Below are positions 1 through 8,806 of a DNA stretch of 63,297 nucleotides, piece after piece. The notes below the pieces were generated by a model that ran no database searches, was not told the DNA's origin, and saw only the letters and a list, made by a program, of their open reading frames with translations. The stretch's first letter is position 1; every line of letters begins with the position of its first letter. The stretch lies in NCBI GenBank assembly GCA_029564935.1, contig JAKQPD010000212.1, forward strand, positions 1-63,297. The letters run 5' to 3'. A program made the translations under genes and the position numbers. Source of the stretch: Bacteroidota bacterium (GTDB taxonomy: Bacteria; Bacteroidota; Bacteroidia; Bacteroidales; VadinHA17).

Positions 1-2
1 TG

Positions 3-86
3 TACCCGGAGCCGGGATCGAACCGGCACAGCATTGCTGCCACTGGTGTTTGAGACCAGCGCGTCTACCTATTCCGCCATCCGGGC
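3..86 (-). tRNA. tRNA-Leu (anticodon CAA)
   Basis: Read on the minus strand this is a complete class II tRNA with a 7-bp acceptor stem (first pair G-U), a D-loop, a long variable arm and the T-loop GTTCGATCC. The anticodon stem CTGGT/ACCAG closes the loop CTCAAAC, so the anticodon is CAA, which reads UUG leucine codons. The discriminator base is A at position 3. The following two bases read CA, so a full CCA is not visibly encoded. The long variable arm agrees with a leucine identity. Confidence 0.95.
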
Positions 87-92
87 AGGTTT

Positions 93-148
93 AGTCGTGC
101 AGTCGTGCGGTCGTGCAGTCATGCAGTCGTGCAGTCGTGCAGTCTTGA
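93..148. repeat. Octamer tandem repeat (AGTCGTGC)n
   Basis: About seven head-to-tail copies of AGTCGTGC, with single-base variants (GGTCGTGC, AGTCATGC) and a degenerate last copy. It lies directly upstream of tRNA-Leu on that gene's strand and downstream of the DUF1080 gene. The 8-bp period is not a multiple of 3, and the open frame that crosses it on the plus strand looks spurious. Confidence 0.85.
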
Positions 149-206
149 ATGGCTGTGCAAATTTAAAACAAATATTGAATTTAGACCCTCTTCAGGGGAT
201 GGGGTT

Positions 207-983
207 TCATTTTAATCTCAGCAGTTCCACTTTCCTGAATTCCACAGGGTGACTCTCAGCCTGTAAACAAATATATCCTTCCTTCAGAAGGGTACCATCC
301 GGAACAGGATAATCAGCGGGTTTGTTGGTACCACCTACCTGGGGCTTCGAATATGTAAGAACCGTATCTCCCTCAACAATATGATGTATAATACTGTCGC
401 CATAAACTACAAGTTCGGCAGTAACCCAGATATCTCCGTGATAGGTCTTCGAAGAAGAGTTATTGCAATGATTCGTAATTAGGGTATCATTCATTACTAT
501 ATTTGTCCCGGGAGTACAGACATTCAAAGTAGACCGGGGATCAGTGCCGTTACCTCCGAGAAACTGGGCTTCAATTGAAACCGGGAAATCCTGGTCGACC
601 AGCATTGATTCGGGCGATTGTGAATGCAACATTACTCCGCTGTTCCGGAATGCCCATCCCTGACCGCCGGGCACCTGATCGCCAACAAACCTGTACTCGA
701 TCCTGAGCTTATATTTCGAAAATGGTTCATTATAGAAAATATGCCCGTACTCGGCATTGAACTTTTCATATTCATCGTACCTCACCACCATGGCCCCGTT
801 TTTAACCCTGAATGTATTTTTGTAATTGACATTGACGGGAGAACCTTTTATCTTAATTGTCCATCCTGTAAGATCTTTGCCGTTAAAAAGCTGGATCCAT
901 TCCTCTTTTTCAGCTTTATTGGTTCTGGTTCCGCAGGAAACTGCGATCATTAACAATGACAGTAAAATGATTGATTTTCTCAT
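207..983 (-). CDS. DUF1080 (3-keto-disaccharide hydrolase-like) lipoprotein
   Basis: 258 aa. The N-terminus is a lipoprotein signal peptide with the lipobox IAVSC (Cys17), so the protein is probably anchored in a membrane and exposed to the periplasm or surface. The mature part starts with the DUF1080 hallmark WIQLFNGKDLTGW and continues with the concanavalin-like motifs YEYRF-like (here RIEYRF), NSGVMLHSQ and PVSIEAQFLGG. DUF1080 proteins are common in Bacteroidota and Planctomycetota and some hydrolyse 3-keto-glycosides; the substrate here cannot be read from sequence. It is about 77 nt downstream of dxs on the same strand, separated by a CACGGAGTT repeat, so co-transcription is possible but not evident. 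Confidence 0.85.
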   Translation of the reverse strand: MRKSIILLSLLMIAVSCGTRTNKAEKEEWIQLFNGKDLTGWTIKIKGSPVNVNYKNTFRVKNGAMVVRYDEYEKFNAEYGHIFYNEPFSKYKLRIEYRFVGDQVPGGQGWAFRNSGVMLHSQSPESMLVDQDFPVSIEAQFLGGNGTDPRSTLNVCTPGTNIVMNDTLITNHCNNSSSKTYHGDIWVTAELVVYGDSIIHHIVEGDTVLTYSKPQVGGTNKPADYPVPDGTLLKEGYICLQAESHPVEFRKVELLRLK

Positions 984-1018
984 AAATGAAATTTATTTTA
1001 TTATTTCTAATTTATAAT

Positions 1019-1102
1019 TAACCACGGAGTTCACGGAGTTTATCACGGAGTTACACGGTTCAGACAGCCGCTGAGCCGTTGAACCGTTGAACCGTTGCAC
1101 CT
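1019..1102. repeat. Short tandem repeats at the 3' end of dxs
   Basis: Two arrays lie side by side. Three imperfect copies of CACGGAGTT sit between dxs and the DUF1080 gene (about 1024-1056). Three copies of the 8-mer CCGTTGAA lie at about 1078-1101, inside the last codons of dxs. The second array therefore supplies the C-terminal residues of the Dxs protein. Confidence 0.75.
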
Positions 1103-2991
1103 GTCATTTCTCTGATTGTATTTTCTATCCCCCGGGCATCATAACCACATTCCCTGTATAACTCTTCCTGTGTACCCTGTTCGACAAAATAGTCGGGTAT
1201 GCCGAGCCGCCTTATTTCGGCAATATAATGATTATCGCACATGAATTCAATAATGGCGCTTCCGAACCCTCCTTTCAGAACACCATCTTCGACAGTAATT
1301 ATTTTCCTGAATTTTTTAAATACAGAATGAAGTGCTTCGGTATCCAGGGGCGAAACAAAGCGCATATCCCAGTGGGTTACGGAAATTGATTCAACGGATA
1401 GTTTCTTAACCACTTCAGCGACATCATTCCCCGTATGACCAATTGATAATATGGCAATATCATCACCTTCGCTCATAAGCCGGGCTTTGCCTACAGGTAT
1501 CTCAGTGAAGGGTTTTTGCCAGTCAGCAATAATTCCGGATCCTCTCGGATACCTGATGGAGAAAGGGCCTCCGGTTTTATCGAGCTGGGCTGTGTACATT
1601 AGATTCCTGAGTTCCACGGCATCCATCGGGGCTGAGACAATTATATTTGGGATCGACCGCATGAAGGCAATGTCAAAAAATCCATGATGTGTTGCTCCGT
1701 CAGATCCTACGAGTCCTCCCCGGTCGATGCAGAATACCACATGAAGGTTCTGCAGGGCAACATCATGAATAACCTGATCGTATGCTCTCTGGATAAATGA
1801 CGAATAGATATTGCAGAACGGGATCAATCCCTGGGTGGCCAGTCCTGCAGAGAATGTCACTGCATGCTGTTCTGCAATGCCCACATCGAAGGTTCTTTCA
1901 GGCATCTCCTTCATCATTATGCACAGGGAGCATCCTGAAGGCATGGCAGGAGTAATACCGACGATTTTTTCATTCATCCTTGCCAGTTCGAGTATTGTTT
2001 TCCCGAAAACCTCCTGGAAAGGCGGAGGAGCATCTTTTTTTGTGGTATTTATTATCTCACCGGTCTGTTTGTTAAATTTCCCCGGAGCATGGAATTCTGT
2101 CTGCCTTTCTTCAGCCTGTTTGAATCCTTTTCCTTTTACTGTAAGACAATGGAGAAGTTTGGGTCCTTTGATCCTTTTCAGATCCTCAAGGACTTTTGTA
2201 AGGTGAAGGACATCGTGACCGTCGATCGGGCCGAAGTACCTGAAGTTCATTCCCTCGAAAAGGTTGCTCCTGTCGAGTATTGTACTTTTAAATCCTGCCT
2301 CAAGCTGGGCAGCCAGGGTTCTGGCATTGGGGCCAAGTTTTCCGGCACGGCCCAGGAAGTTCCAGATCTTATCCTTGAATTTATTATAGGTACCGCTTGT
2401 TGTTATATCGAGAAGATATTCCTTAAGGGCTCCGACATTGGGATCGATGGCCATATGGTTATCATTAAGGATAACAAGGAGGTTGGATTTTGCAATACCG
2501 GCATTATTGAGCCCTTCGAAGGCTTCTCCGGCGGTCATTGCGCCGTCGCCGATCACAGCAACAACGTGCCGGTTCTCTCCCTTGCGGTGTGCAGCCACTG
2601 CCATACCCAGTGCTGCTGAAATTGAAGTTGATGAATGCCCTGTCCCGAAGGCATCATATTCACTTTCCCTTATCTTCGGGAAGCCGCTGATTCCTTTGTA
2701 TTTCCTGTTTGTCGGAAACCTGTCGCGCCGGCCTGTGAGGATCTTATGACCATAAGCCTGATGTCCGACATCCCAGATGATCTTATCGTAGGGTGTATTG
2801 AAAACATAATGAAGAGCAACGGTCAGCTCCACAACACCAAGACTCGCCCCGAAGTGGCCGGGGTTATTGCTTACTTCATCAATTATGAACTGCCTGAGTT
2901 CCGAGCTTACCTTTATGAGATCGGACGGCTCCAGCTTCCTGAGATCTTCTGGAGATGATATCTTGAATAGCAGGCTTTCACCCGGATTCAT
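1060..2991 (-). CDS. dxs: 1-deoxy-D-xylulose-5-phosphate synthase
   Basis: 643 aa, normal length for the family. This thiamine-diphosphate enzyme condenses pyruvate with glyceraldehyde 3-phosphate, the first step of the MEP isoprenoid pathway. His46 lies in PGHFGAS, the ThDP motif begins with [13 protein letters not shown] (GDG at 148-150) and ends near NDNHMAI (176-182), and the C-terminal third has transketolase pyrimidine-binding and C-terminal domain features ([33 protein letters not shown]). The last ten or so residues are encoded by a CCGTTGAA tandem repeat and look like a non-conserved tail. A TATATTTG -7 element stands about 20 nt upstream of the ATG, in the gap shared with the divergent OmpA-like gene. 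Confidence 0.97.
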   Translation of the reverse strand: MNPGESLLFKISSPEDLRKLEPSDLIKVSSELRQFIIDEVSNNPGHFGASLGVVELTVALHYVFNTPYDKIIWDVGHQAYGHKILTGRRDRFPTNRKYKGISGFPKIRESEYDAFGTGHSSTSISAALGMAVAAHRKGENRHVVAVIGDGAMTAGEAFEGLNNAGIAKSNLLVILNDNHMAIDPNVGALKEYLLDITTSGTYNKFKDKIWNFLGRAGKLGPNARTLAAQLEAGFKSTILDRSNLFEGMNFRYFGPIDGHDVLHLTKVLEDLKRIKGPKLLHCLTVKGKGFKQAEERQTEFHAPGKFNKQTGEIINTTKKDAPPPFQEVFGKTILELARMNEKIVGITPAMPSGCSLCIMMKEMPERTFDVGIAEQHAVTFSAGLATQGLIPFCNIYSSFIQRAYDQVIHDVALQNLHVVFCIDRGGLVGSDGATHHGFFDIAFMRSIPNIIVSAPMDAVELRNLMYTAQLDKTGGPFSIRYPRGSGIIADWQKPFTEIPVGKARLMSEGDDIAILSIGHTGNDVAEVVKKLSVESISVTHWDMRFVSPLDTEALHSVFKKFRKIITVEDGVLKGGFGSAIIEFMCDNHYIAEIRRLGIPDYFVEQGTQEELYRECGYDARGIENTIREMTGATVQRFNGSAAV

Positions 2992-3011
2992 TTAAACAAC
3001 AATTTAGGCAG

Positions 3012-3019
3012 CAAATATA
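3012..3019 (-). promoter_or_regulatory. Predicted dxs promoter (-7 TATATTTG)
   Basis: On the minus strand the bases read TATATTTG, a perfect TAnnTTTG Bacteroidota -7 element, ending about 20 nt before the dxs ATG. No clear -33 TTTG is seen. Confidence 0.5.
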
Positions 3020-3039
3020 ACAATTATTATTCGGCAGTG

Positions 3040-3074
3040 TTTGCTCAGGCATAAACGGGATTTTCTTAATTTTG
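3040..3074 (+). promoter_or_regulatory. Predicted promoter of the OmpA-like lipoprotein gene
   Basis: TTTG at 3040-3043 and TAATTTTG at 3067-3074, 23 nt apart, match the Bacteroidota -33/-7 pattern, though the spacing is at the long end. The coding start at 3146 leaves a leader of about 65 nt. Confidence 0.45.
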
Positions 3075-3145
3075 CCGTGTCTGTCCTTTTAAAGCGACAA
3101 TATCAGATTGAAGAAAAGAGTTTTATTCATAAAATCATTTGAGAT

Positions 3146-4156
3146 ATGACCAGAAAACTTATCATTCCCCTGTTGATAATATATGTCATGTCAGCAACAT
3201 CATGTGTTACCGGAAAGAAATACAGGACACTTCAGGATACGAGCAGGCAGTTCATGGATGAGAGAGATAATCTCAGGAGTGCAAATATTGCCCTTGAGAT
3301 GACCAACCGGGAGCTTGAATCAAAAATGTCAATGACTGAGCAGGAGATCAATAAAATAAAGGAGGAGATAGTAAAAGCGAATAATGCGAAAGATAAGGCG
3401 GTGCAGGATTATAATACTATCTCAGGCAGGTATAATGATCTTCAGAATGCTCAGGAAGAGCTGATCAGGGGGAATGTCAGGGAGACACAGAAGCTGCTTA
3501 CGGAGTTACAGGCGGCACAGGAGAACCTGAAGAACAAGGAAGACATGCTCAGACAGCTCGAGCAGACGCTTGATACCAAGAAAGCATCGCTTGACGAACT
3601 TACCTTTGAGCTTGAAAAACGCAATGCAAGGCTTGTTGAGCTTGAAAAGATACTGGATGCACAGAAGAGAATTGCACAGGATCTTAAGAACAAGGTCTCG
3701 GAAGCCCTGCTGGGATTTGAGAACAACGGTCTTACCGTTTCCCAGAAGAACGGGAAAGTATATGTTTCCCTTGATGAACAGCTCCTTTTCAGATCAGGAA
3801 GCTGGGAAATTGATGCCAACGGACGAAATGCACTGAGAAAGCTCTCTGCAGTTCTCGAAAGAAATCCCGGTATCCAGATAACCATTGAAGGCCATACCGA
3901 TAATGTTCCGTATAATTCCGGAGGGAGCCTTCTGAGAGATAACTGGGATCTGAGCGTAAAAAGGGCCACAACAGTTGTAAGAGTTTTGCTTGAAGGTTCA
4001 AAGATCGATCCGGAGAGACTTACAGCTGCAGGACACGGTGAATTCATGCCTGTAGATCCGGGAAATACATCAGATGCCCGCCAGAAGAACAGAAGGACTG
4101 AGGTGGTCCTTACTCCCGATCTGACAGAGCTATACAGGTTGATCGACAAATACTGA
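3146..4156 (+). CDS. OmpA-family peptidoglycan-binding lipoprotein with coiled coil
   Basis: 336 aa. A lipoprotein signal ends at Cys20 (SATSC). Residues about 30-190 are rich in heptad-like Glu/Lys/Leu/Gln patterns and should form a long coiled coil. Residues about 205-325 are an OmpA C-terminal domain with GHTDNVP (249-255), the NWDLSVKRA helix (266-274) and NRRTEV (315-320), the segments that bind diaminopimelate in peptidoglycan. It probably tethers an outer-membrane lipid anchor to the cell wall. The gene stands alone and diverges from dxs; the next gene converges on it. MotB-like stator proteins share this OmpA domain, but here the N-terminus is a lipobox rather than a stator membrane helix. 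Confidence 0.9.
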   Translation: MTRKLIIPLLIIYVMSATSCVTGKKYRTLQDTSRQFMDERDNLRSANIALEMTNRELESKMSMTEQEINKIKEEIVKANNAKDKAVQDYNTISGRYNDLQNAQEELIRGNVRETQKLLTELQAAQENLKNKEDMLRQLEQTLDTKKASLDELTFELEKRNARLVELEKILDAQKRIAQDLKNKVSEALLGFENNGLTVSQKNGKVYVSLDEQLLFRSGSWEIDANGRNALRKLSAVLERNPGIQITIEGHTDNVPYNSGGSLLRDNWDLSVKRATTVVRVLLEGSKIDPERLTAAGHGEFMPVDPGNTSDARQKNRRTEVVLTPDLTELYRLIDKY

Positions 4157-4471
4157 AATTTGCTTTAGTTCTTCTTTGACAGATTTGAAAAATTGTCCTG
4201 TTTTAATCCTTGATTCCTAAAGGGAACAGGCTGGTTTTTCAGCTTTCTCCCTTCAGGGTATAGCTGTCAACTTAAGGAATAATTTAATAGATTAAACTGC
4301 TGTAATTATCAGAATTATAGACAAATAACTTTCCCCTCCTTTCAAAGGAGGGGAAACTTTTGCCCACAAAACTCCGTTAGGTTGACGGCTATGCCCGTTA
4401 AGGTCGGGGTAAAAAAGCTGAATAGCAAGATAATTTAATAATCTGTCAAAGTAGAATTACATTCAGAATCC
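4157..4471. other. Gene-free convergent gap holding composite repeat A
   Basis: Gap between two convergent 3' ends. I see no coding potential and no canonical U-tract terminator. Most of it is repeat element A and its flank, the latter including a segment (about 4290-4326) that resembles the flank of element B at about 8945-8985. Confidence 0.7.
4261..4391. repeat. Composite palindromic element A
   Basis: Outer arms TAGCTGTCAACTTAAGG (4261-4277) and CCGTTAGGTTGACGGCTA (4374-4391) are inverted copies of each other with a few mismatches. The centre is a near-perfect palindrome, CTTTCCCCTCCTTT followed by CAAAGGAGGGGAAAC, at about 4327-4359. The same arms recur at four other places in the window. 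Confidence 0.8.
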
Positions 4472-6034
4472 TCAGAAATCCTTCCGGTCAGAAAATTCAA
4501 GCATTTTTACCTTCATATTCTTAAGAGCCTGAAGCAGATTTTCTTCGGGCCTGAGGAAATCCTGGTTTTCCCAGAAATCCGGGTCATAGCTCGTAATAGT
4601 CCGGGAAAATACCGAATGGATCGGAGCAAGCTCTTCCCTGTCGAACCTGCTTACATTTTCAGTGCTCATGCCTGTTATTGCCAGTTCAAAAAAGACATTG
4701 AACTGACTGTTGAACAGCTTTCTTTTCTGTTTTGAAGTAAAAACCAGATCACCCCTTACATGATTGAGGAAATACCTGTTATTGAACTTACGGTAGCTTA
4801 CTGAATATTTAACAGTCTGCGGCCAGGTATCGAAGCCCCGGGACGAGCTTGAGATGAAGGAGCTTTTCATCTTGCTTATATATTTCGGATGGAGCTCGAA
4901 ATCGGCATGCAGTATCGCAAAGTCATCGGTATTGATATATAATGATCCCCGGTAAAGGGGAAGGTCAACACCTTCGCGTTGTTCGAAATCGATCACATAG
5001 GCTGCTTCCTCATCAAAAGTAACAATGTCGGTGATAATGTATTTATATTCCGGCATGCTTTCTCTTGAAATGAAATCAAAGATATTTCTTACCCCGTCGA
5101 GCTCGAGACAGGTACTTAATCCCGCTTTCAGTCTTACTGCCAGTGTATCTGTTCTGTCGACATTTTCAATCTTGCGGCTTCTGAATATTTTTATCTGATC
5201 ATTATAGAGCGATCCGGTATACGGGCTTTTATATATCCTGAGAATGGCTTCGGAATAATTCTGAAGCTCCTGTTTTTTCATTACCCCCTCACGGTAGAAG
5301 CCCGTGAGAAATGCAGGAGTATTACCGTAGTTCCTTGAAATAGCCGAGGTTGCTTTATAAATTATTTCCTGGGGGATCTGTGTCCTGATTATTATCTCAG
5401 GAATTGAGATAAACTCTCTTCTCATTCTTATTGTGAAGATGTTTCCGAGTGCCTGCACCACAGGGATCTCCCTTCCCATATACCCGAGATATGATATTAC
5501 AAGTGTATCGTCAGACCATCCGGGAAGTATTTTCAGTCCGAATTCACCGGTTGCGTTTGTAACGGTCCCTTTTCCGGTATTCTTTAATCCGATTGTGGCA
5601 AACGGTAAGGGCTCGTCAGAATCAGAATCAATAATGGTACCGGTTATATACTCTGCCTTTCCCGGGACAATTGAATCAGTTCTTTCCGAGGCCGGAGGAA
5701 GAGCTCTTGATATGATTATATACTTATCGATTATTGTATAAGCAAGGGAGTCATTTCCAAGGATCGAATCAAGAATGGCATCCAGTTTTCTATCCCTGAA
5801 TGACATATTGATTTTCTTTTCCTGGTCGACAAGTCGGCTGTCGTATGTAAAATTATAGCCGGTTTGCCTGGTTATAAGATTCAGCGCGTTACCTGTTTTA
5901 ACCACACCTGCCCTGAAAGTGAATAAAGAATCAAGTATTGATTCCTGTCCCTCTGCAATATACCACAGGTTCAGTAAGGCTATCAGTGCAACGGCTGTAA
6001 TCCTTTTCAGTATGTAGCCATCGTCTGATGACAT
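4472..6034 (-). CDS. STN + CarboxypepD-regulatory-like + DUF5686-type exported protein
   Basis: 520 aa, last gene of a four-gene operon. After an N-terminal hydrophobic export segment (about 10-28), residues about 48-108 look like a secretin/TonB short N-terminal (STN) domain (LNLITRQTGYNFTYDS). Residues about 130-215 are a CarboxypepD-regulatory-like beta-sandwich (GTIIDSDSDEPLPFATI, ATGEFGL, SYLGY). The remainder resembles the C-terminal half of the first gene of the operon, with shared FYRE, IYKSPY/IFKAPY, RKLFN and FSDR landmarks. No TonB-dependent 22-strand barrel follows. In FecIR systems the STN domain of the receptor contacts FecR, so this protein could be the signal input to the adjacent FecR. 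That role is inferred. It starts 15 nt after the fecR-like stop. Confidence 0.75.
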   Translation of the reverse strand: MSSDDGYILKRITAVALIALLNLWYIAEGQESILDSLFTFRAGVVKTGNALNLITRQTGYNFTYDSRLVDQEKKINMSFRDRKLDAILDSILGNDSLAYTIIDKYIIISRALPPASERTDSIVPGKAEYITGTIIDSDSDEPLPFATIGLKNTGKGTVTNATGEFGLKILPGWSDDTLVISYLGYMGREIPVVQALGNIFTIRMRREFISIPEIIIRTQIPQEIIYKATSAISRNYGNTPAFLTGFYREGVMKKQELQNYSEAILRIYKSPYTGSLYNDQIKIFRSRKIENVDRTDTLAVRLKAGLSTCLELDGVRNIFDFISRESMPEYKYIITDIVTFDEEAAYVIDFEQREGVDLPLYRGSLYINTDDFAILHADFELHPKYISKMKSSFISSSSRGFDTWPQTVKYSVSYRKFNNRYFLNHVRGDLVFTSKQKRKLFNSQFNVFFELAITGMSTENVSRFDREELAPIHSVFSRTITSYDPDFWENQDFLRPEENLLQALKNMKVKMLEFSDRKDF

Positions 6035-6049
6035 TTTTAAGAAAATCGG

Positions 6050-6943
6050 TCATTTTTTTGAAAGATGGTATACATTCCCATCTTTTCTGTAACCCAGGTT
6101 AAAACTATAACAAATAAGGCGAATAATTGTTTCCTGTGCCTGATTATTGATGGGAGCGGTCCATATTTCTTCCAGGATGGACGGATCATCGGCAACAATA
6201 TCAAGGTTATAAACTCTCTTCAGGTCCCTGAAAACAATGTCAAGGGTCTGTCCGTCATAAATAAGCATTCCGGTATTCCAGGCCAGATAATTCGGGTCAT
6301 TGTTCAGGGTTTTGCCCGATCTCCCGGAATCGATAGTTCCTATATATCCGGGATCGAGCAGAAGAGTTTTATCCCCGGAATTGTCCGACAGCATTACCTG
6401 TCCGCTTTTTACAAAAACCTCCACTGCTGAATCAGGATTGCTTGTTATTACATTAAAAGACGTACCGACAACCTTTACCTTTGCATTTCCGGCATCAATT
6501 ATAAACGGATTATCGCGGTCCGGTTCAATATCGAAGAAGGCCTCACCTGAAAGGTTAACTTTCCTGTCCCCTTTCCCGAAGTTAGACCGGTAGCTGAGTA
6601 TTGTCTGCCTGTTAAGAATGACTATGCTTCCGTCGGGAAGTGTGACTTCAAGGTTTTTCTGATTGATATCAGTAGAAACCGAAATCTTTTTGCTCAGCAT
6701 ACCTTTCCCTGTTATATAAAGACCTGCAAGTCCAAGACCAAGGATCACAAGTAAAACTGCTGCTATTTTCAGGAAGTTCCTTCTCAGGCTGATCGTTTTT
6801 GCCGGAGCTATAAATTCTGTTTTGCCGGATTCCTTAATCCTGCCGAGCACTTTATTCCATGCTCCGTCGACATCGATATGCTCGTCGCCTCCCATCTTCT
6901 TCAGGTCCTCCCATTCTCTGCCGGTGTAATTTTCAATTTTCAT
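6050..6943 (-). CDS. FecR-family anti-sigma factor
   Basis: 297 aa. A cytoplasmic N-terminal segment of about 55 residues (with EWEDLKK and DGAWNKVLGRI) precedes one membrane helix at about 56-78. The periplasmic part has the FecR core (TLPDGSIVILNRQTILSY, LSGEAFFDIEPD, VKVVGTSFNV) and a C-terminal DUF4974-like domain (GMLIYDGQTLDIVFRDLKRVY). Such proteins hold an ECF sigma factor until a periplasmic signal arrives. It follows the sigma gene by 8 nt and precedes the STN-domain gene by 15 nt, so the three are very probably co-expressed. Confidence 0.9.
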   Translation of the reverse strand: MKIENYTGREWEDLKKMGGDEHIDVDGAWNKVLGRIKESGKTEFIAPAKTISLRRNFLKIAAVLLVILGLGLAGLYITGKGMLSKKISVSTDINQKNLEVTLPDGSIVILNRQTILSYRSNFGKGDRKVNLSGEAFFDIEPDRDNPFIIDAGNAKVKVVGTSFNVITSNPDSAVEVFVKSGQVMLSDNSGDKTLLLDPGYIGTIDSGRSGKTLNNDPNYLAWNTGMLIYDGQTLDIVFRDLKRVYNLDIVADDPSILEEIWTAPINNQAQETIIRLICYSFNLGYRKDGNVYHLSKK

Positions 6944-6951
6944 CCTGTATG

Positions 6952-7488
6952 TTATTGTTCTTTTAATGCTTTTCTGAATTCCTTTAGTGCTTTTCCCATG
7001 TCAGCCTCGACTGTTTTAACTGAGATAGCAAGTTTTTCGGCAATATCATTATATCTCATACCTTCAAACCTGTTCATGCAGAATATTTTTCCGCATCGTT
7101 CGGGAAGACGTTCAAGTATTCTGACAACGGCTGACTGAAGCTCATTATACTGAACCTGTTCCGAAACATTTTCGATGCTCCCTTTTTGTTCCCCGATAGT
7201 TTCACGTTCATGTTTTTCAATGACTTTCCTGTGTTCAAGCCAGTGGAGGCATCTGTTATGCACTGCTCTGAAGAGATAACCGTTAAGTGTGTTTTCGATA
7301 TTGATCCTGGTCCTTTCGTTCCAAAGTCTGACAAACAGGTCCTGGACGATCTCTTCTGCTGTATCATGATCTCTGACAAATGTTTTTGCATAGCGTACAA
7401 GTGAAACATAAGAGGACCGGAAAAGTGATTCAAACTGTTTAACATCACCCTGCCGGATCCTCTTTATTATTTCATTGTCACTGTTCAT
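6952..7488 (-). CDS. ECF-type RNA polymerase sigma factor
   Basis: 178 aa. Region 2 is visible at about residues 10-75 (EEIVQDLFVRLWNER) and region 4, a helix-turn-helix, at about 115-172 (LPERCGKIFCMNRFEGMRYNDIAEKLAISVKTVEADM). Region 3 is absent, as expected for ECF sigma factors. It lies 7 nt after the upstream CarboxypepD-reg protein and 8 nt before the FecR-like gene. Bacteroidota members often switch on polysaccharide or nutrient uptake genes; here no SusC/SusD pair is within view, so the regulon is unknown. Confidence 0.93.
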   Translation of the reverse strand: MNSDNEIIKRIRQGDVKQFESLFRSSYVSLVRYAKTFVRDHDTAEEIVQDLFVRLWNERTRINIENTLNGYLFRAVHNRCLHWLEHRKVIEKHERETIGEQKGSIENVSEQVQYNELQSAVVRILERLPERCGKIFCMNRFEGMRYNDIAEKLAISVKTVEADMGKALKEFRKALKEQ

Positions 7489-7495
7489 TAATCAT

Positions 7496-8806
7496 TTATT
7501 TCTCCAGGTCGTTCCTGTCACTGAATTTAAGCTTCCTGCTTAGTTTACGGATAGCCGATTCAATGCTCTGGTCAGGTTCGATGACATTATAATCGCCCCA
7601 GAAATTCGGATCTGCAAACGCGCTTACTTTTTCGGAAAATATATCAGTATACCTGACTTTTTCCTTTCCTGCAAATTTAATAACTTCCTGGTCTGTACGA
7701 TCTGTAACGGCGATCTCCGACATTGTTGTATAGAAAGTATTGAACAATTTACGTTTCCAGTCGACCTTGAACTTAACCTCTGCCCTTGAATAGTAGAAGT
7801 ACCATTTTCCGTTCTGTTCCCGGTATTTTGTCCTGTAAGTCGCAATTTCCGGTGTGACTTCCATTCCAAGCGGCTTTTTCTTTATGAATATTGCGGATGC
7901 AGCTGCTTTGTCTGAGAGGTTGAACCCGAATTCAGCTTCGGTTATTGCACTTGATTCCATTTCTATGAAAAGTGTTCCCATGAAAAGTGGCTGGTCAACT
8001 GATGGTTTCTGAATGAAATTGATTACATAATGTGGTTTATCGTCAATCTCTACAACCCCTGTAAGGGAATAATCATAGTATTTCATAGCATCAATTGTAA
8101 GGATTGCCTCGGTATTCTTTGCTATGTCGAGCTGAAGAACGCTTGTGGTACCTCCCTGGAGCTTGAATAGAACAGTATCCATTTTTTCAACATCTGAATT
8201 TTTCCTGCCTTTGTAGATCCTTGCCCCGTCGAACCTCAGATCGTTACTGTAGGGAGCCTTGAAGATCTCAACTACAGCCTCACCTATCGAGACATATGTC
8301 CTGTTCTTACGTATGGTTTCCCTGTAGAATGCTGTCATAAGATTGGGGACCGATTCATAGTTCCTGCCGATCCTTGTTATTGCCTTTTCGACAATCGCTT
8401 CAGGATCTATAGGCCTTACAACAATTTCCTTGATGGGTATCGGTGCCGTCTCCAGTGAAATAATATTTTTATAACCATTATCGCGGAGAGAACTTATAGG
8501 GACTACCTTGTTCTTATACCCCAGAAAAGTAACCTCAATATTGTTATTAAGTAATTCCTGACTGATCTTCAAAGTGAATTCCCCGTCAATATTTGTAATT
8601 ATCCCCACGTTGGATTCCGATACTGCAATGCTTGCAAATACAAGCGGAGTTCCGGTTTCAGAGTCTATAACCTTACCCTTGAGAGTGATAAGGTCCTGCT
8701 CTGCCAGCTTTTTCCTGCTTCCCGGTCCGGAACCTGTAACTGTCTGAACTGAGAAAGCCAGCAGAATGATCACTGCAAATGCTGAAATGTTTCTGAATGT
8801 TTTCAT
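7496..8806 (-). CDS. CarboxypepD-regulatory-like/DUF5686-type exported protein
   Basis: 436 aa, first gene of the operon. A signal peptide (about 1-25) is followed by a CarboxypepD-regulatory-like domain at about 42-125 (GKVIDSETGTPLVFASI, NIDGEFTLKI, TFLGYKNKVV), then a long domain of the DUF5686 type with FYRETIRKNR and IFKAPYSNDLRFDG. Its C-terminal half is clearly paralogous to the last gene of the operon, down to the final KFSDRNDLEK versus EFSDRKDF. It lacks the STN domain of that paralogue. It probably sits in the outer membrane or periplasm. No standard TAnnTTTG element was found upstream, which would fit transcription by the ECF factor itself, but that is speculation. Confidence 0.75.
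   Translation of the reverse strand: MKTFRNISAFAVIILLAFSVQTVTGSGPGSRKKLAEQDLITLKGKVIDSETGTPLVFASIAVSESNVGIITNIDGEFTLKISQELLNNNIEVTFLGYKNKVVPISSLRDNGYKNIISLETAPIPIKEIVVRPIDPEAIVEKAITRIGRNYESVPNLMTAFYRETIRKNRTYVSIGEAVVEIFKAPYSNDLRFDGARIYKGRKNSDVEKMDTVLFKLQGGTTSVLQLDIAKNTEAILTIDAMKYYDYSLTGVVEIDDKPHYVINFIQKPSVDQPLFMGTLFIEMESSAITEAEFGFNLSDKAAASAIFIKKKPLGMEVTPEIATYRTKYREQNGKWYFYYSRAEVKFKVDWKRKLFNTFYTTMSEIAVTDRTDQEVIKFAGKEKVRYTDIFSEKVSAFADPNFWGDYNVIEPDQSIESAIRKLSRKLKFSDRNDLEK

Noticed and set aside
34-252. 72-aa plus-strand frame running through the tRNA and octamer repeat
   Set aside because: It crosses tRNA-Leu antisense and a tandem repeat, and the translation is repetitive with no family resemblance.
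2089-2619. 176-aa plus-strand frame opposite dxs
   Set aside because: Lies antisense to the conserved thiamine-diphosphate enzyme; no recognisable domain.
3451-4149. 232-aa minus-strand frame opposite the OmpA-like gene
   Set aside because: Ser/Leu/Phe-rich antisense shadow of a strongly coding gene; no motif.
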